NCBI GenBank assembly: GCA_014281115.1
Contig: JACONQ010000011.1
Span: forward strand, 868,001-932,000
DNA: 64,000 bases
Direction: 5' to 3'
Source of the DNA: Laburnicola sp. R22_1
Taxonomy: Eukaryota; Ascomycota; Dothideomycetes; Pleosporales; Didymosphaeriaceae
Shown: positions 1 to 11,516 of the stretch, in pieces
Position numbering within the stretch: the stretch's first letter is position 1
Layout: every line of letters starts with the position of its first letter
Program-made: the position numbers and the translations under genes
Notes under the pieces: generated by a model
What the model was told of the DNA's origin: nothing
Seen by the model: only the letters and a program-made list of their open reading frames with translations
Database searches by the model: none

Positions 1-2713
1 GCACGATCAACTTCTCCACATCCCGCATGACGAAGGGTTTGGTGAGGAAGCCCTTCATGCCGACCTGGCCTGCGCGGTCGACAGCGGCGTCGGTGACGTC
101 TGCGCTCACGGCGAGTATGATGGGCTTCTCAGCAATCTCTTCCAATTTGAGAATTGACTCTGTGGCTTGGAAGCCGTCCAGGCGAGGCATCCAGAGGTCC
201 ATGAGAATGACATCGATGGCTTCGTGTACTGGCCGTTGTGCATTGTTACGCATCTGTTGAACCGCGTCGTTGCCATCATAGGCTTCGTGAACGTTGCTGT
301 AGCCCAAGTTCTTGAGCATGTGTCGTAGAACGTTTCGATTGATGCGGTTGTCGTCAACGACCAGGAAGTTGAGAGGGTGAGTCTCTGCAAGCTTCTTATT
401 GTGAGTGCTATGGTGCACTTTTCTGGTCTTGGAACTCGCGCGCAGCCGAATAGGTGACGCAGAGCGAGGAGAGGGTATACCAAGATGATGCAGAGTAGTG
501 GAGGCTGTATGGGGAGCCTTGAACGGCTCAGAAGTTTGAGGCGGAGTACTAGGATGCCGCCGCGCGACATGTGGAGGTGCATCTAGCTCGGCGGACAGAC
601 GAGACTTTGAAGACTTGACGGAGGGAGTTGGTGAGCCAAAAGGTGAGCCTGGACGGCTGCAGACCTCACCTGGTGCTAGTGGCACACGCAGCTCGAACTC
701 GGAGCCTTTTTCTGGACCCGATACGTGCGATCGAAGGCAGAACAACTCACCGCCGAGTCTCCTTGCTAATCCTTTCGCGACCATCAGACCAAGACCGAGG
801 CCCTCGCTCGCTCGTGAGATGGAGTTGTCCTCTCTAGAGAACGGTTTGAATAGAAAGGGTAAGAAAGCTGCAGGGATTCCCGATCCAGAATCCTTCACAT
901 CGATAACGATGTACCGAGCGTTAACGCTCAACGAAGCCTTCAAGGTGATGGAGCCATGGTCTGTGAACTTGATGGCGTTCAGCGTGAGACAAGAAATCAT
1001 TTTTGCAAGGTCCTTCTCGTCAATCAAGATCGAATCAGGGACATCCAATGATACCATCCACTCAATGAACTTTGTGTGGGCTTCACCATTCGAGCTCCGT
1101 GTCCGCACCTCAATCTTCTCTCCCAGTTCCGTCTCTTCAGCAATGGCCGAATCGGGCCGTCCTCCGACTTTGAGCGCATCGTTGATAACGTACTGGATCA
1201 CCTCGCGCAGATTTGTATGCCGTAGTCCTGGGGCTGTTGATTGTTCGGAAGCAAAAATAGGAGACACGGTAGCGTCCCCATCATATCGGGACTTTATCGC
1301 GCCGTGTGAGCAAGTATTCTCCAAAGATTCGAGTGCACGCTGCGTTTTCGAGATACGATCCGGCCTTGGCGAACTGCTTCGGGGCTCTTCAGAACTCGAG
1401 TGCCGCAGCCTTCGGCGAGCGGTCCTCGCCACTCGCACCTGCCCTGACCACGCGAGGAGTTCCTCCCTTTTTCGCTTGATGCCTCGATACTGGGTGAAAG
1501 GGAGAGTGTCGCCTATGATGGGTATCTCTGGCCGGCTATCAGGCACGAAGGCCTTGACCTGGGAGAAGTGGTTATCGAGGGGCGTCGTGGGCGTTTCCGG
1601 CATTCCCATATTCATGTCGTAGGCATGTACGACGTTGTCGGCTGCTTCGACAGCACGCCTTGAAGAATCTGCGCTTGGAAGTTAGTGGCGCGTGCATGAG
1701 GGAAAAAGCAGGAAGTCCTATGCAAAAGGACGTGTCAAGGCGATATGGAAGTTGGTGCACTTGCCTTGTACGGCCTCGATGTTTGCTTTTAGCGAGTCGA
1801 GCAGCTTCCGTATCCGGGGATCATGGTGCATGTCCTCTGCGACTTCCTTAATGTTCGCCATCATCACATCCAACGTCCCCACGACGCCCTGCATCGGCGT
1901 CCTCAGCTCATGCGACAAACTTCTTGCATATGGCTTCAGTGACTGAGCCATGGATATTGCTTCGTGCGGAACGACTTTTGGCTCCTTGGTTACCGTTTCG
2001 GCAGACTTTGCAAAGCTCTTTCCCTCCAAAACACGTTGCAGAATGAGATCCTCGAGGCTGTGAAGCATCATCTCCAGATAGGCCCAGCTAAGCTGCCGTC
2101 GTGCCGCCCCCTCCGGACTCCACATGACACCAAAATGCGCAAAACATTTGCCGTCGGCGAACAGGGGGATTCCGACATATGCCTCAGCGGGCACAACCAG
2201 CTCGTTCGGGTTGTTGACAATGAATTCGTTGAGTTTCTCGGGGATGATGAAGATCTTGTCGTGCTTCATGTACGCGCAGGGACACTGGTAGGCGTGGTAC
2301 TTGAAGTTTCTCACATGAGCGTTCGTTCCATGCCCGTCGTTGACATAGAAGGCAGCTCCCATGAGACCGGCGCCTGGCTCTCCGATTGGCGGCATCTCCA
2401 CAGCAACATCTCGATCGTCCCTGAGGATTCTTTTGGAGACGAATGCATACTGTGCGTCGGTAATCGTGGCCAATCTTTCGGTGAGCAGGTACCAGAAATT
2501 TTCGCTGTCGGCGTCCCGCAGGGCATTCTTGAGTCGAATCAGCTCTTCTGCAGCATTGCTTTCGGCCGGGCTGTAGTGTCGGAGCAGCTCGCGTTGAAAA
2601 CCTTCCTCCCCGCCGTGAACAACCGTGCCCGGCATTGGTTGGGAGAAACAGAGAGACTGGCGTTCGATTATATCGGGAGGGACAGGGCTAGGATCGAGAG
2701 CCATGTCGCCCAT
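1..2713 (-). CDS. Hybrid sensor histidine kinase (GAF-HisKA-HATPase-REC), 3' end outside window
   Basis: Two-component phosphorelay kinase that would autophosphorylate a histidine and pass the phosphate to its own receiver domain. The model starts at 2713. Exon 1 (2713-1761) carries a GAF-like sensor domain (about residues 50-250) and a HisKA dimerisation helix with the H-box SLSHELRTPMQG. An intron of about 100 bases (1760-1659, branch CTAAC) leads to exon 2. Exon 2 encodes the HATPase domain: N-box LTLNAIKFTDHG, G1 box DSGSGIP, G2 box GLGLMVAKGLA. After a Ser/Pro-rich linker comes a receiver domain with the acidic pair VVDDN, the phospho-acceptor Asp in LMDLWMP and the Lys in LTKPF. All key residues are present. 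The reading frame is still open at base 1, so the C-terminus is missing. The acceptor was chosen to keep frame; nearby AGs are possible. The fungal histidine kinase group cannot be assigned from sequence alone. Confidence 0.9.
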
Positions 2714-3659
2714 TATGACAGCCCATGCAGGCTGCCGAGAAGAGCTGGACAGGCGGTGCAGGGATTGCGGGCTGATGTGATGGAGCGAATGCAGAGGATG
2801 CGGCTAGACTACCTATGTGTTCTGCTTGCTCGGCGCAATCGTCGCATACGGATTCTGGTAAATGGTTGCAGATGGAGGATGGCGGGGGTGGAATGCAGCG
2901 TGGGCTGCGAGGGGATGCGAGGGACGAAAGACGACGCGGCGTTAAGGCTGGCCGCGAAGACCGACTGCAGTTGCACATAGGTACATACACAGGAGTGCTG
3001 GCCGCACGATGCGCCCCAGTTCGATCTAGAACACACGCCGCTGCTGAGGCCTCTGCGTCGCCCTGCAAGTCCGACTTTCCAGCGTGCCGGGCCAGAGACC
3101 AAGCAGCACGGGTGACGGAACACACTCACAAAGCAACGGCCGTGGTGGCCTTTGCGCCTCCGACATTCACCTCCCACAAGAGGGCGGCATGCTGCGTGCT
3201 TCTTGTCGGTCTACCGCCGAATGCCGCTGTTCAACTGTCATCAACAGTTGCGAATGCTGATCGGCGGGCGTGGGGCTGACGGAACACTGTGAACAGACCC
3301 TTTTGCGCGCTGACCAGGGCTGAGTCTAGAACCCCAATTCGTAGCGCTAGCGTCCCTACCCGGCCCCTTAAGCCAACCTCTGCTCACCCAGACAGCCCCA
3401 GACCGCCTACCTCTGCGCCAGGCTCCGCCAGCACGCCTCGAAAAGCCGGCCCATGACGATCGCTGCGGGGGTGTCGGCGCCGCAGGATACAAAGGTACGT
3501 TGCTGATGGCGCCGTTATTAGTGTGCCCAGGCACGCAAAACCGCCTACATACAAACGCATGCCCGTCAACAGCAGAGTGCTGGCCTCTACGCATTTCTAC
3601 CATCCGCATCTGTTGCGCTTGGCCGACGTTAGTAGGTGGTCGCACATATACGCGCCTGC
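2714..3659. other. Gene-free upstream region of the histidine kinase
   Basis: This stretch of normal base composition lies upstream of the histidine kinase start. Several overlapping open frames exist on both strands, but none shows a recognisable domain or a consistent splice structure. I read it as promoter and 5' untranslated sequence. Confidence 0.5.
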
Positions 3660-4515
3660 CTAGTAACGCAATTTTAAATTATAATTCTAATATAATTCTG
3701 CTTTACAAGCTAAATCTAAGTAAAAATTATATACTATTAAATTAACTACCTAGAGGTAGAATAATAAAAGCTTTTATCTTAAATAATATAATAAAAAAGT
3801 AGAGCCTTTTACTTAGTAATTAAAAAAGTGTAAAAAGGTAAATTAAAAAAATGTAGAATTATAAAAGCTATATTAAAAATAATTTTAAAGCTATTTTTTT
3901 ATTTTACTAAAATAATTATAGCTTTTTAAACTAAAAACTAGTAGTATTTTCCTTACTTATATTAGTCTTAAAGTTATACTAAATAGTACTATAATTTTTA
4001 ACTACTTAAAGTAATTAGTATATAATAGTAGCTAATATATATACTAGGTTAAAAAAGCTTTAAATTATAATTTAAAATTTTAGGCACTAAACATTCCCTA
4101 TAATATACATACGCGCTTTTTTGGTAATTACTATTACCCTTTTATGCTTTTTTAATTACTAAGTAAAGGGCTCTACTTCTTTTATTATATTATTTAAGAT
4201 AAAAGCCTTTATTATTCTACCCTTAGGTAGTTAATTTAACGCTATATATATTAGTCTTAAATTTATACTAAATAGTACTATAATTTTTAATACTCTTTTT
4301 AATTACTAAGCAGGGGGCTCTGCTTTTTTTGTTATGTTATTTAAGATAAAAGCCTTTGTCGTTCTACCCCTAGGTAGTTAATTTAACAACACATATAATT
4401 TTTAACTACTTAAAGTAATTAGTATACTATAGTAGCTAATATACGTACTAGGTTAAAAAAAGCTTTAAATTATAATTTAAAATTATGGGCACTAAACAGG
4501 CCCTATAACATGCAT
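3660..4515. repeat. AT-rich, RIP-mutated repeat block with inverted and direct copies
   Basis: The block is very AT-rich and sits in otherwise balanced DNA. A unit of about 90 bases occurs three times: at about 3735-3828 inverted, and at about 4147-4240 and 4290-4385 in direct orientation. A second unit of about 120 bases occurs at about 3994-4113 and 4399-4520. Copies differ almost only by transitions, and the commonest change is TG to TA (CA to TA on the other strand), the known RIP preference. No coding frame survives. It is most likely the remains of a small DNA transposon or nested MITEs. Confidence 0.8.
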
Positions 4516-4520
4516 ACATA

Positions 4521-7500
4521 TACCGCGGCGCCTGGGCCGTACAGTGGAGCTGCATGTCTCATATCTCATGATACTGCTGCGTCTGCCCTGGACACTGTGC
4601 CGCAAACTCTTCAGGTTGAACAGCGCGTCGAGCACCACAGTAGTAGACTGTTGCCCAGCACCGCATGTGTGCTCCTATCCGGCTACGTGCGGTTGGAACC
4701 ATGCTTCCTGCTTCCCAGATGCATGTCGCCGCGAACTCACTACTCACCTTGGCACCATTTCATATGCCCCATAGACAACCTTTTCAAGGAAGATGCATGG
4801 CGGAGTCTGCGTTCTCACCTCAGCTGCTCGCCGTATGTTACACCGAGCATCCCGCCATCTCAAGCCGGAGTTTCCTTGGCGAATCGCGTCCCTCCGTTCA
4901 AGCTTCCGCACTCGAGATGCAGCTCTCCCGTCTTTTCAGAACTCTATCACCGTATTGAAGATCTTCGTCGTGTTAATATTCTAACCAAGGTCGAACGCTA
5001 TCACCGTATACCAAAAGGTCTGCGATGTTTCTCTTCCTGATCACTGCTAGACCCAAAACTGTTTGGAGGCCGCGGACACACCTTTTGGGAGTGGCGCACC
5101 GACGTTTACGCGGTATCTTTCTACACAGGTATTTGTGCCCGTGAGACCTTCAGTCCTTTTGCAAAACACGCTCCGTACGTCGCGTTCACATTTGGCCACC
5201 AAATGTGGTTGAGATAGTTTCGCTCTATTTGGAAAAGCACGTATCTCCTTATCGTGGAGAGCACGTATATGGGCAATAATCGGCGTTGTGAACACGTTTT
5301 GAGCACGCCTCGGCCGATTTCTACACGAAGCGTTTCGCCCGGAATCTGGTCCGACTCCCCACCATGCCCCACCAACTAGGGAACGGGTCCCGGACCTGTG
5401 ATGATCTGCGAATTCGACTTCCCTCGTGGCTGTCATAACCCAACTGCACTGTAAGTTTAACCTTGCTTAGACTTTGATAAGCCCTCCACATAACGTACGA
5501 TAACTAAAGCTAATCCATTAAAAAGCGCTTTGTCTTCGTTCTATGCTAGATTCGTTGCGCTTGTACTGTGCTTGGCCGACGGTTCTTGGGCGCGTGCCGC
5601 GTGCACGGCAGTGTTCTATTCGGCATCTAGACCACTCCAGCCCAACCACACCGATTTTGTCCTCCGTGATCTGTCCACAGAACGCATTGTCTTTAAGATT
5701 CTGGATAGCATTTGTAGGTTGTCCATCCGCAACAACGCTTTGGACATACTAAACTCAACTCTCACAACGTCTGTTCCCGACACCGCGGGCATGCAAAGTC
5801 TGAGCCACGGTTCACGCATCCAGGATTGCTTCGTTTCACCAGATACAGCTGCCGCGGCCCGCATGGCCTTCGCTGCTCAGCAAGACTTGTCCAATGTCCA
5901 GACCACGGTCTTTTGGTACCGCAGTGACGGATTCAATACGTACGATCCACGTTGCCTACAAGGTATTGCAAGCTTATGTGTGTTGTGTGTTTTCCTTTGG
6001 CTATTCTCACTAAGAGGGACATCAGCCAGCTATAGTAAGCTTGTACGCTTAGTTATTAATTATATAATAAGTTATATAATATTAGTTAGGTGCACTATAC
6101 CTATATATATATATATTAGTAACTACTCTATACTTATATACTATAAGTATATATAACGCGTTAACTTGCTCGCTAGGCAGTGACACTTGTCGCCACCACA
6201 AGCTAAGGAGCCAAAATATCTGCCTTGATCCTTCATCCGGCGCCTGGACACAGTCTTTGAACTTATTATTAGAGAGCCGCACACATATCCATGACGACAT
6301 CCACGATGAGATCCGCTGTGCCACGCATGCGTTGTCGCATACGCCTCGTTTCGGCAACGGTCTGGACCGATGTCTATATTGACCCCAGCACTCTTTTTTT
6401 GGCGCTGACCCCTTCCACCACGGGAGCAGGTCACTCGTTGCATGGAGGCGTCTCGTGGTCTGGTATCCTCCAGGGCTTTGTGTGCTCCGCGGCGTGATTG
6501 AAGTCTAGGCCTATGGCAGCCTCTGGGGGAGCAATATGCACATTGCTTTGCTTCAAGGTCTCTTCATGAGTCTTGAGGGATGCTGAAGCCTAGGTGTATA
6601 TGTGTTAGGAGAGGCGAAAATGGAGTATTAATCTCCGGCTTTGCAAATTTTCTAGCATCTCCAGAGTCCATGGCATGCATGCGCGGAGCGGCAATGGTAT
6701 GAGCAGCACCGGGCGGTCACTATTTGCTTACATGTTACCGTCCCGGGAGAACGTTTACGATGATGATGAGGATGATGCAGTCTCGACATGCATGCCTCCG
6801 TCACGCTGTATCCGGAACCCTTCAATACAGTCCCAGAAGCCTCGGTCCACAAGCCATCACTCGCGGCACGCGCTCCCGATAGAGGCCATTCTTGCTTACA
6901 CCATTATATCTAGACTGTCCAGATCGCACATGGCGTGTGGAGCAAGCCACCAATCCTGCCTTTGTCCCCGGTGTCCTATGATGCGGAGAGGGTAAAGATA
7001 AAGGGCCTGGTCTAGACTGGTCGGCACCACGACATGACACAATGAAAAAGGTTCGTAGCAACGCACGAGACTCTCAGCAAGTGGTTGATTTATTACGATA
7101 CGATGTCTTGGTAGAGAGTATAGGACTTCACGTTGCAGAAAGGCTCGACACAGTGGTGTGGTTTCACGGCGGCGAATTCACTGAAACATGGTCTTTGAAC
7201 TTTGAGCGTGACAGTACGTAGACGAGGATGATTATGCATATGCTATGTTCGTACGCCCTGACATTGGACGTAGGTTGAGCTTGTCTCATCGCAGTATAAT
7301 GGCACTCCCATAAACCTTAGTAACAGCAGCGATGCAAATCTTGCTTGGCTTGGCCCCAGGATCGTTGGCGCGTTGCTCACCATCAGTCCACTACTATCCG
7401 ATATATATTTTGCTCAAACGCATAGATACTGGACATACAGCACAATGGGTATGCCTCCTTCTACGTCCGGATAACGGAAGCATACACTCAAACTCAAGCG

Positions 7501-8042
7501 CCAGCACTACTTCTTACAACATACCACTATAAATTGCAAGCCACGATGAACGCGAACTGGCTTCTACGAGACAACCCTATGTAGTAGTCCTATTCTATAC
7601 TACCGGCTACCGGCTGCTTCTGTCCATGCGAACGAGCATGCACGCCGACCTCGGGAGTCTGGACCGAATGTATCCCGAGTTCGGATCGAGCGGCAGGCAG
7701 CTTGGAGAGCGGCTTTTTTTCTGAGAGGGACCACTTTAACGCTGTTTAGACGGGCTTCTGGGATCTGGGTTCCTAAAATTTGTATAAGAAAACCCCCTGA
7801 CGCCACGAAAGCACTGATACTACGCTAGGCACCCGAGCCGGGGTGAGGAGTGTAGGGATTTTGTTGCATGTATCTATACTGTAGGATATGGAAACTCTAG
7901 GACTAGGATAAATAATCACATACCACAACGAGGAGCATATGCGGCAAACGTACCCAGACACTTTATTTAGTTTCATGGTATATACAATAGGTTACCCCAG
8001 AATATATACCACAACCAAGGGCTCCATTACCTCCACAGGTGT
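4521..8042. other. Gene-poor region, no supported gene
   Basis: Open frames up to about 200 codons occur, for example at about 4510-5040 and 5530-6156, but they lack domains, good start codons or splice structure. A short AT-rich patch at about 6050-6150 contains TATA-type dinucleotide runs. I see no convincing gene. The last few hundred bases are 3' flank of the Dnt1-like gene. Confidence 0.4.
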
Positions 8043-11004
8043 CTAATCATCACTGCTACTGCTGCTGCTGCTGGTACTCTCATCGCCGCTATTCTCAAGC
8101 TTCGCAGGCAACACTCTTTTCATGTTGCCTACGCTGTCCATCCGGTTCGTACTTGGCTGCTGCACCCGAGTGTCTCTGAGCTGGGCTCCCAAGGGTCGAT
8201 AGAAGCTGCTTGGACGCGCGGTGCGTCGCCGTTCAGCCGCTGCCATGGATACAGATTGAGAGGAGCGTACGGCAGGGGAAGAGCGCGTAGCAGGAGAAAA
8301 GCGCACAGCAGGAGAAAAGCGCACGGTAGGAGAAGGCTGTGAGGCTGCTACTCGTGATGATTGTGTTGCAGGGACGACAATTGCTGGGCTCGAGACGTTT
8401 CCGTTGACCTCCGTCATTTCGACGTCGCTATTTTGTTCTTGCTCTTTGGTCTCCTCATCTTTGGATTCCTCATCTTTAGTTTCCTCTTCCTCCCGCTTTT
8501 CCTCCTCCTGCTCCTCCTCATCGTCCTCATCGTTTGAACTACTATTGGACTCATCACTTTCGGATGGCTGCGGTACAGGCGATTGACTCAAGAAACGCGC
8601 TGGCTGTCGCGAAGGCGGGACGGCATCCACACTAGGACGCTGTTGCGTGGAGTCATTTTCAATGATGCCTGACGACGGTGAATAAAATTGCTCGGAGAGC
8701 GGCGAGACGCCATCCCTCTCATTAGAATCTTGTTCATTAGTATCGCCCTGAACGACATCTGGCAGTGGTGATCCAGATAATTCGTTGGTGGCCACGTTGT
8801 CCTCTTCAGGAATGTTATTGGCCAATCGAGATGGCTCAAATTGGGGAGAAATGTTGTTCTTTTCCTTGGAACCCTGCGTTTCTCGTATCGGAGTGTTGGC
8901 AATGCGGCCATCGTGAGCGTTGTCTGGCGATGGCGACTGAGGGGGCTCAACAGGGGCAGAAATGCCGTTCTTGTTACTGGATTCCTGCGAGTCTTGTACC
9001 ATAGCTCCGGAGTGATGGTGACCGTCTTCCGGCGATGATGACCGACGCGACTCGTCGAGCATTGAGGGCCCGTCTTCACTTTCCAAATCATGTCCATCTC
9101 GAAGTGACTTGGCAGGGGTGTTCTCATCAGCGTGCACAAGAGCCTTTATCAAGCTTGCCTTGTTTTTGTTCAGGACTCGCAAGCCGCGCCCCTTCATGTG
9201 TGCCTGGAGCTCAGGAATCGTTAGCTTCGAGTAGTTCTGGGGCGTCATCATTTGCCTTGCTTGCGAGGTACTCTTGATGAGAAGTTCTATCATCTCTTCC
9301 TTGCTCTTTGTTAGGCCTCGCAAGCCGCGCTTTCTCATTAACGCCTGGAGCGCAGTAGGCGTTAGTTGCGAGTATTCCTTGGGCGTCATCGGTTCACTTG
9401 CTTGTGAGGTACTCCTGACGAGAACTTCTACCATTTCTTCCCTGCTCTTTGTTAGGCCTTGCAAGCCGCGCTCTCTCATCAACGCCCGAAGCTCAACGAT
9501 CTCCAGTTCCAAGAGTTGCTGGGTCATCTGTTCAATACTTTGAGAGGTTTCAGCATAGTGCACCTCAGTGGTGTTGTCCGACGTAGTCATATCTGGGTTG
9601 GCCGCTTTCTTTCGGTGCATAGGCGTCGTGGGGTGGACAGGTACATCTGAACGATTTAATTCTTGAGTCTTGTCGTATTTCTTCATCGTCTCCTCAATGC
9701 CCCCAGGGAACATTTTGTTGATGGTGTACGCATGCCTCTTCTCGTCTTCTAATGTGAGATCATTCTGCGTGTTGGCTTTCTGGGGGCGTCCGTCTCCTCG
9801 CTTGGTCTGCGACGCTGAACGCGCTCCACCGGACGAGGCCGAAGTAACTGTATCGCTTCTGGTTGCGGATTTCCGAGGACGTCCTCTCTTTTTCTTCAAC
9901 GCTGAAGGTTCGTTGGGCGTGGGGACTGCCATTGAGAACGATTTTCGCGCAGGTTTCTTCAAACGGCCAGGGCTTGTCTCCTCGGCCAAAGCAACTATAT
10001 CGCCTTCGGGTGCAGATTTCCGAGGGCGTCCTCTCTTTTTCTTCAGCGCTGAAGGTTCGTTGGGCGTGGGGATTGCCATCGAGTACGAGCTTCGCGCAGG
10101 TTTCTTCAAGCGGCCTGGGCTTGCCTCCTCGGCCAAAGTGCCAGGTCGCTTGCTATGCTTCTGGGCGATACGAGACGAGGAACTTGTGGCTGCCACGGTA
10201 CGTTCCCCTGTAGGAGGGGTTATCCTTGAAGCTGGTACAGACGGCCTGCTGAAGGGGTTCGCGGGGCTTTCGGGAATAGCCCGAGATGGTGGCAGACCCA
10301 GTTCTGGAGACTCTTCCTTCACTTGCGTACCAAACTCCGGAGCGCCGTTATGAACTCCACGAACAATAACAAGAGAACCGTCTGACTGTGACCTCATTGA
10401 TCGTCGCCTGTCTTGTGCTGCTGGGCTCTGCCTGAACTCTTCACTCTCATCTTCGCGCCGATTCGACTCGATCGTCCCAATTGGTCTATCGCGAGTGGCG
10501 TCAACGTCCGTTAGGCCCTCTAGCTCCGCCTCGATTCGCCTCCTCTTATTCGCTTCCTCGGTGCTATCCACTCTGGCACGCTTGTGATGTTCTGGTCGTA
10601 GATTCGTGGTCGGGGGCAGAGAGAAAACGCGGTTGACGAAGCTCGGGATTACTTTGATCACACGATCCTTGGGGTTTTCCACGTCGCTGAAGATTGATCC
10701 GACGGTATCGGTAAGGTCAAGATCGCAATCCCAACCATCTTGCAGTTTCTTGATGGTGAAGAACCTACGCGTGGTTAGTGGCTGCGACAGCAGAAATAAA
10801 CGCGTCTACTCACGCAGCGTATTGGGGTTCCAGATAGTTGTTCTTATATCGCTCTTCGATCTTGCGCCACACATCTTCGAAGGTGTCGTCGAGCGGGATG
10901 GGGATGGCGAAGTCGCGCTGCTTAAAAGCAGCCCGCGCCTCTGCTTGGTATGCGCCTTGCGAATTCTCTGCCGTCAGGGCAAGGACCTTGACGGTCAACC
11001 GCAT
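8043..11004 (-). CDS. Dnt1-like nucleolar protein with SAP-like repeats and AT-hooks
   Basis: Probable rDNA or nucleolar chromatin protein of 970 residues. Exon 1 is 11004-10814, a 49-base intron follows (10813-10765, donor GTGAGT), and exon 2 is 10764-8043. The first ~115 residues form a ubiquitin-like fold that I recognise as the N-terminal domain of fungal Dnt1/Net1 nucleolar proteins (motifs YLEPQYAA, FFTIKKLQDGWDCDLDLTDT, VIKVIPSFVNRVFSLPP). The middle holds two near-identical 49-codon repeats, each with an AT-hook (KKKRGRPRKSA). Then come three 47-codon repeats resembling SAP DNA-binding motifs (core LQALMRKRGLRGLTKSKEEM). The C-terminal third is disordered, with a long Asp/Glu run and FSPA-type repeats. 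In yeasts this family anchors Cdc14 phosphatase in the nucleolus; that role here is inference. Family call is moderate, exon structure strong. Confidence 0.75.
9153..9560 (-). repeat. Three in-gene 141-base tandem repeats encoding SAP-like motifs
   Basis: The cores recur at about 9172, 9313 and 9454, exactly 141 bases (47 codons) apart. Each encodes a helix-turn-helix of the form L-x-ALM-x-RGL-x-GL-x-K-x-x-EEM, as in SAP domains. Confidence 0.75.
9850..10140 (-). repeat. Two in-gene 147-base repeats, each with an AT-hook
   Basis: Two 49-codon units, offset by 147 bases (markers at about 9965 and 10112), are nearly identical in DNA and protein. Each contains SPGRLKKPAR, PTPNEPSALKKK and an AT-hook GRPRKSA. 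This is a recent internal duplication. Confidence 0.8.
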
Positions 11005-11516
11005 TGTTGATGTGAATGCAGAGGGGCCCGCAATGGGTCAGGTCGTGTGGGCGCGTCGCAAAAGACGCGGAGACGCGGAGACGCGGTGGTGGTGCTTGCC
11101 CAAAACATTTTTGTGGGGTCGACGCGCAGCTCTCCGCCGGCCCCCGCCACAGCCTTGGCACGTCGTTACAACGCGCGCTGTGCTGTTTCTAAAGAACGCG
11201 ACAGTCATAGTTCAATTTGATAACAGTCGGTAGAAGAAAGCCTCCGCCGAAGCGGCATCTTATAGTGCTTCTATCCATTGGACACTCACACACGCATACG
11301 TTTACGCGCTCATGATACAGCCCCCGCTTGCTGCTCATGTTTACAGTGATCGCAACTTCCCATCGTGCGCGCGCCTGCCTCATTTCACCAGACTGCTTAT
11401 CTTGGCGCCTGGCTGCTTATTTGATCCAAACACTAAAAGCCAGCAACTGACACGGCAAATCAACCAGCACAACACCTGTTCACGTACCCTCCAACACCGC
11501 AACCGCCAGCGTCGCC
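11005..11516. promoter_or_regulatory. Shared upstream region of two divergent genes
   Basis: About 510 bases separate the start codons of the Dnt1-like gene (minus) and the next gene (plus). A short GACGCGGA triplication lies at about 11065-11085. No specific site can be named. Confidence 0.4.

Noticed and set aside
615..1622. 335-codon plus-strand open frame
   Set aside because: It lies antisense to the histidine kinase catalytic domains, which are certain; this frame is a shadow.
1964..2980. 338-codon plus-strand open frame
   Set aside because: Antisense to the GAF and HisKA region of the histidine kinase; no domain in its own translation.
4510..5040. 176-codon frame next to the AT-rich block
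   Set aside because: Starts inside the repeat, has no domain and no supporting introns.
5530..6156. 208-codon frame with a hydrophobic start
   Set aside because: It begins with TTG and not ATG, has no domain, and its 3' end runs into AT-rich repeat DNA.
9670..10353. 227-codon plus-strand frame
   Set aside because: Antisense to the repeats of the Dnt1-like gene; its apparent repeats only mirror that gene.
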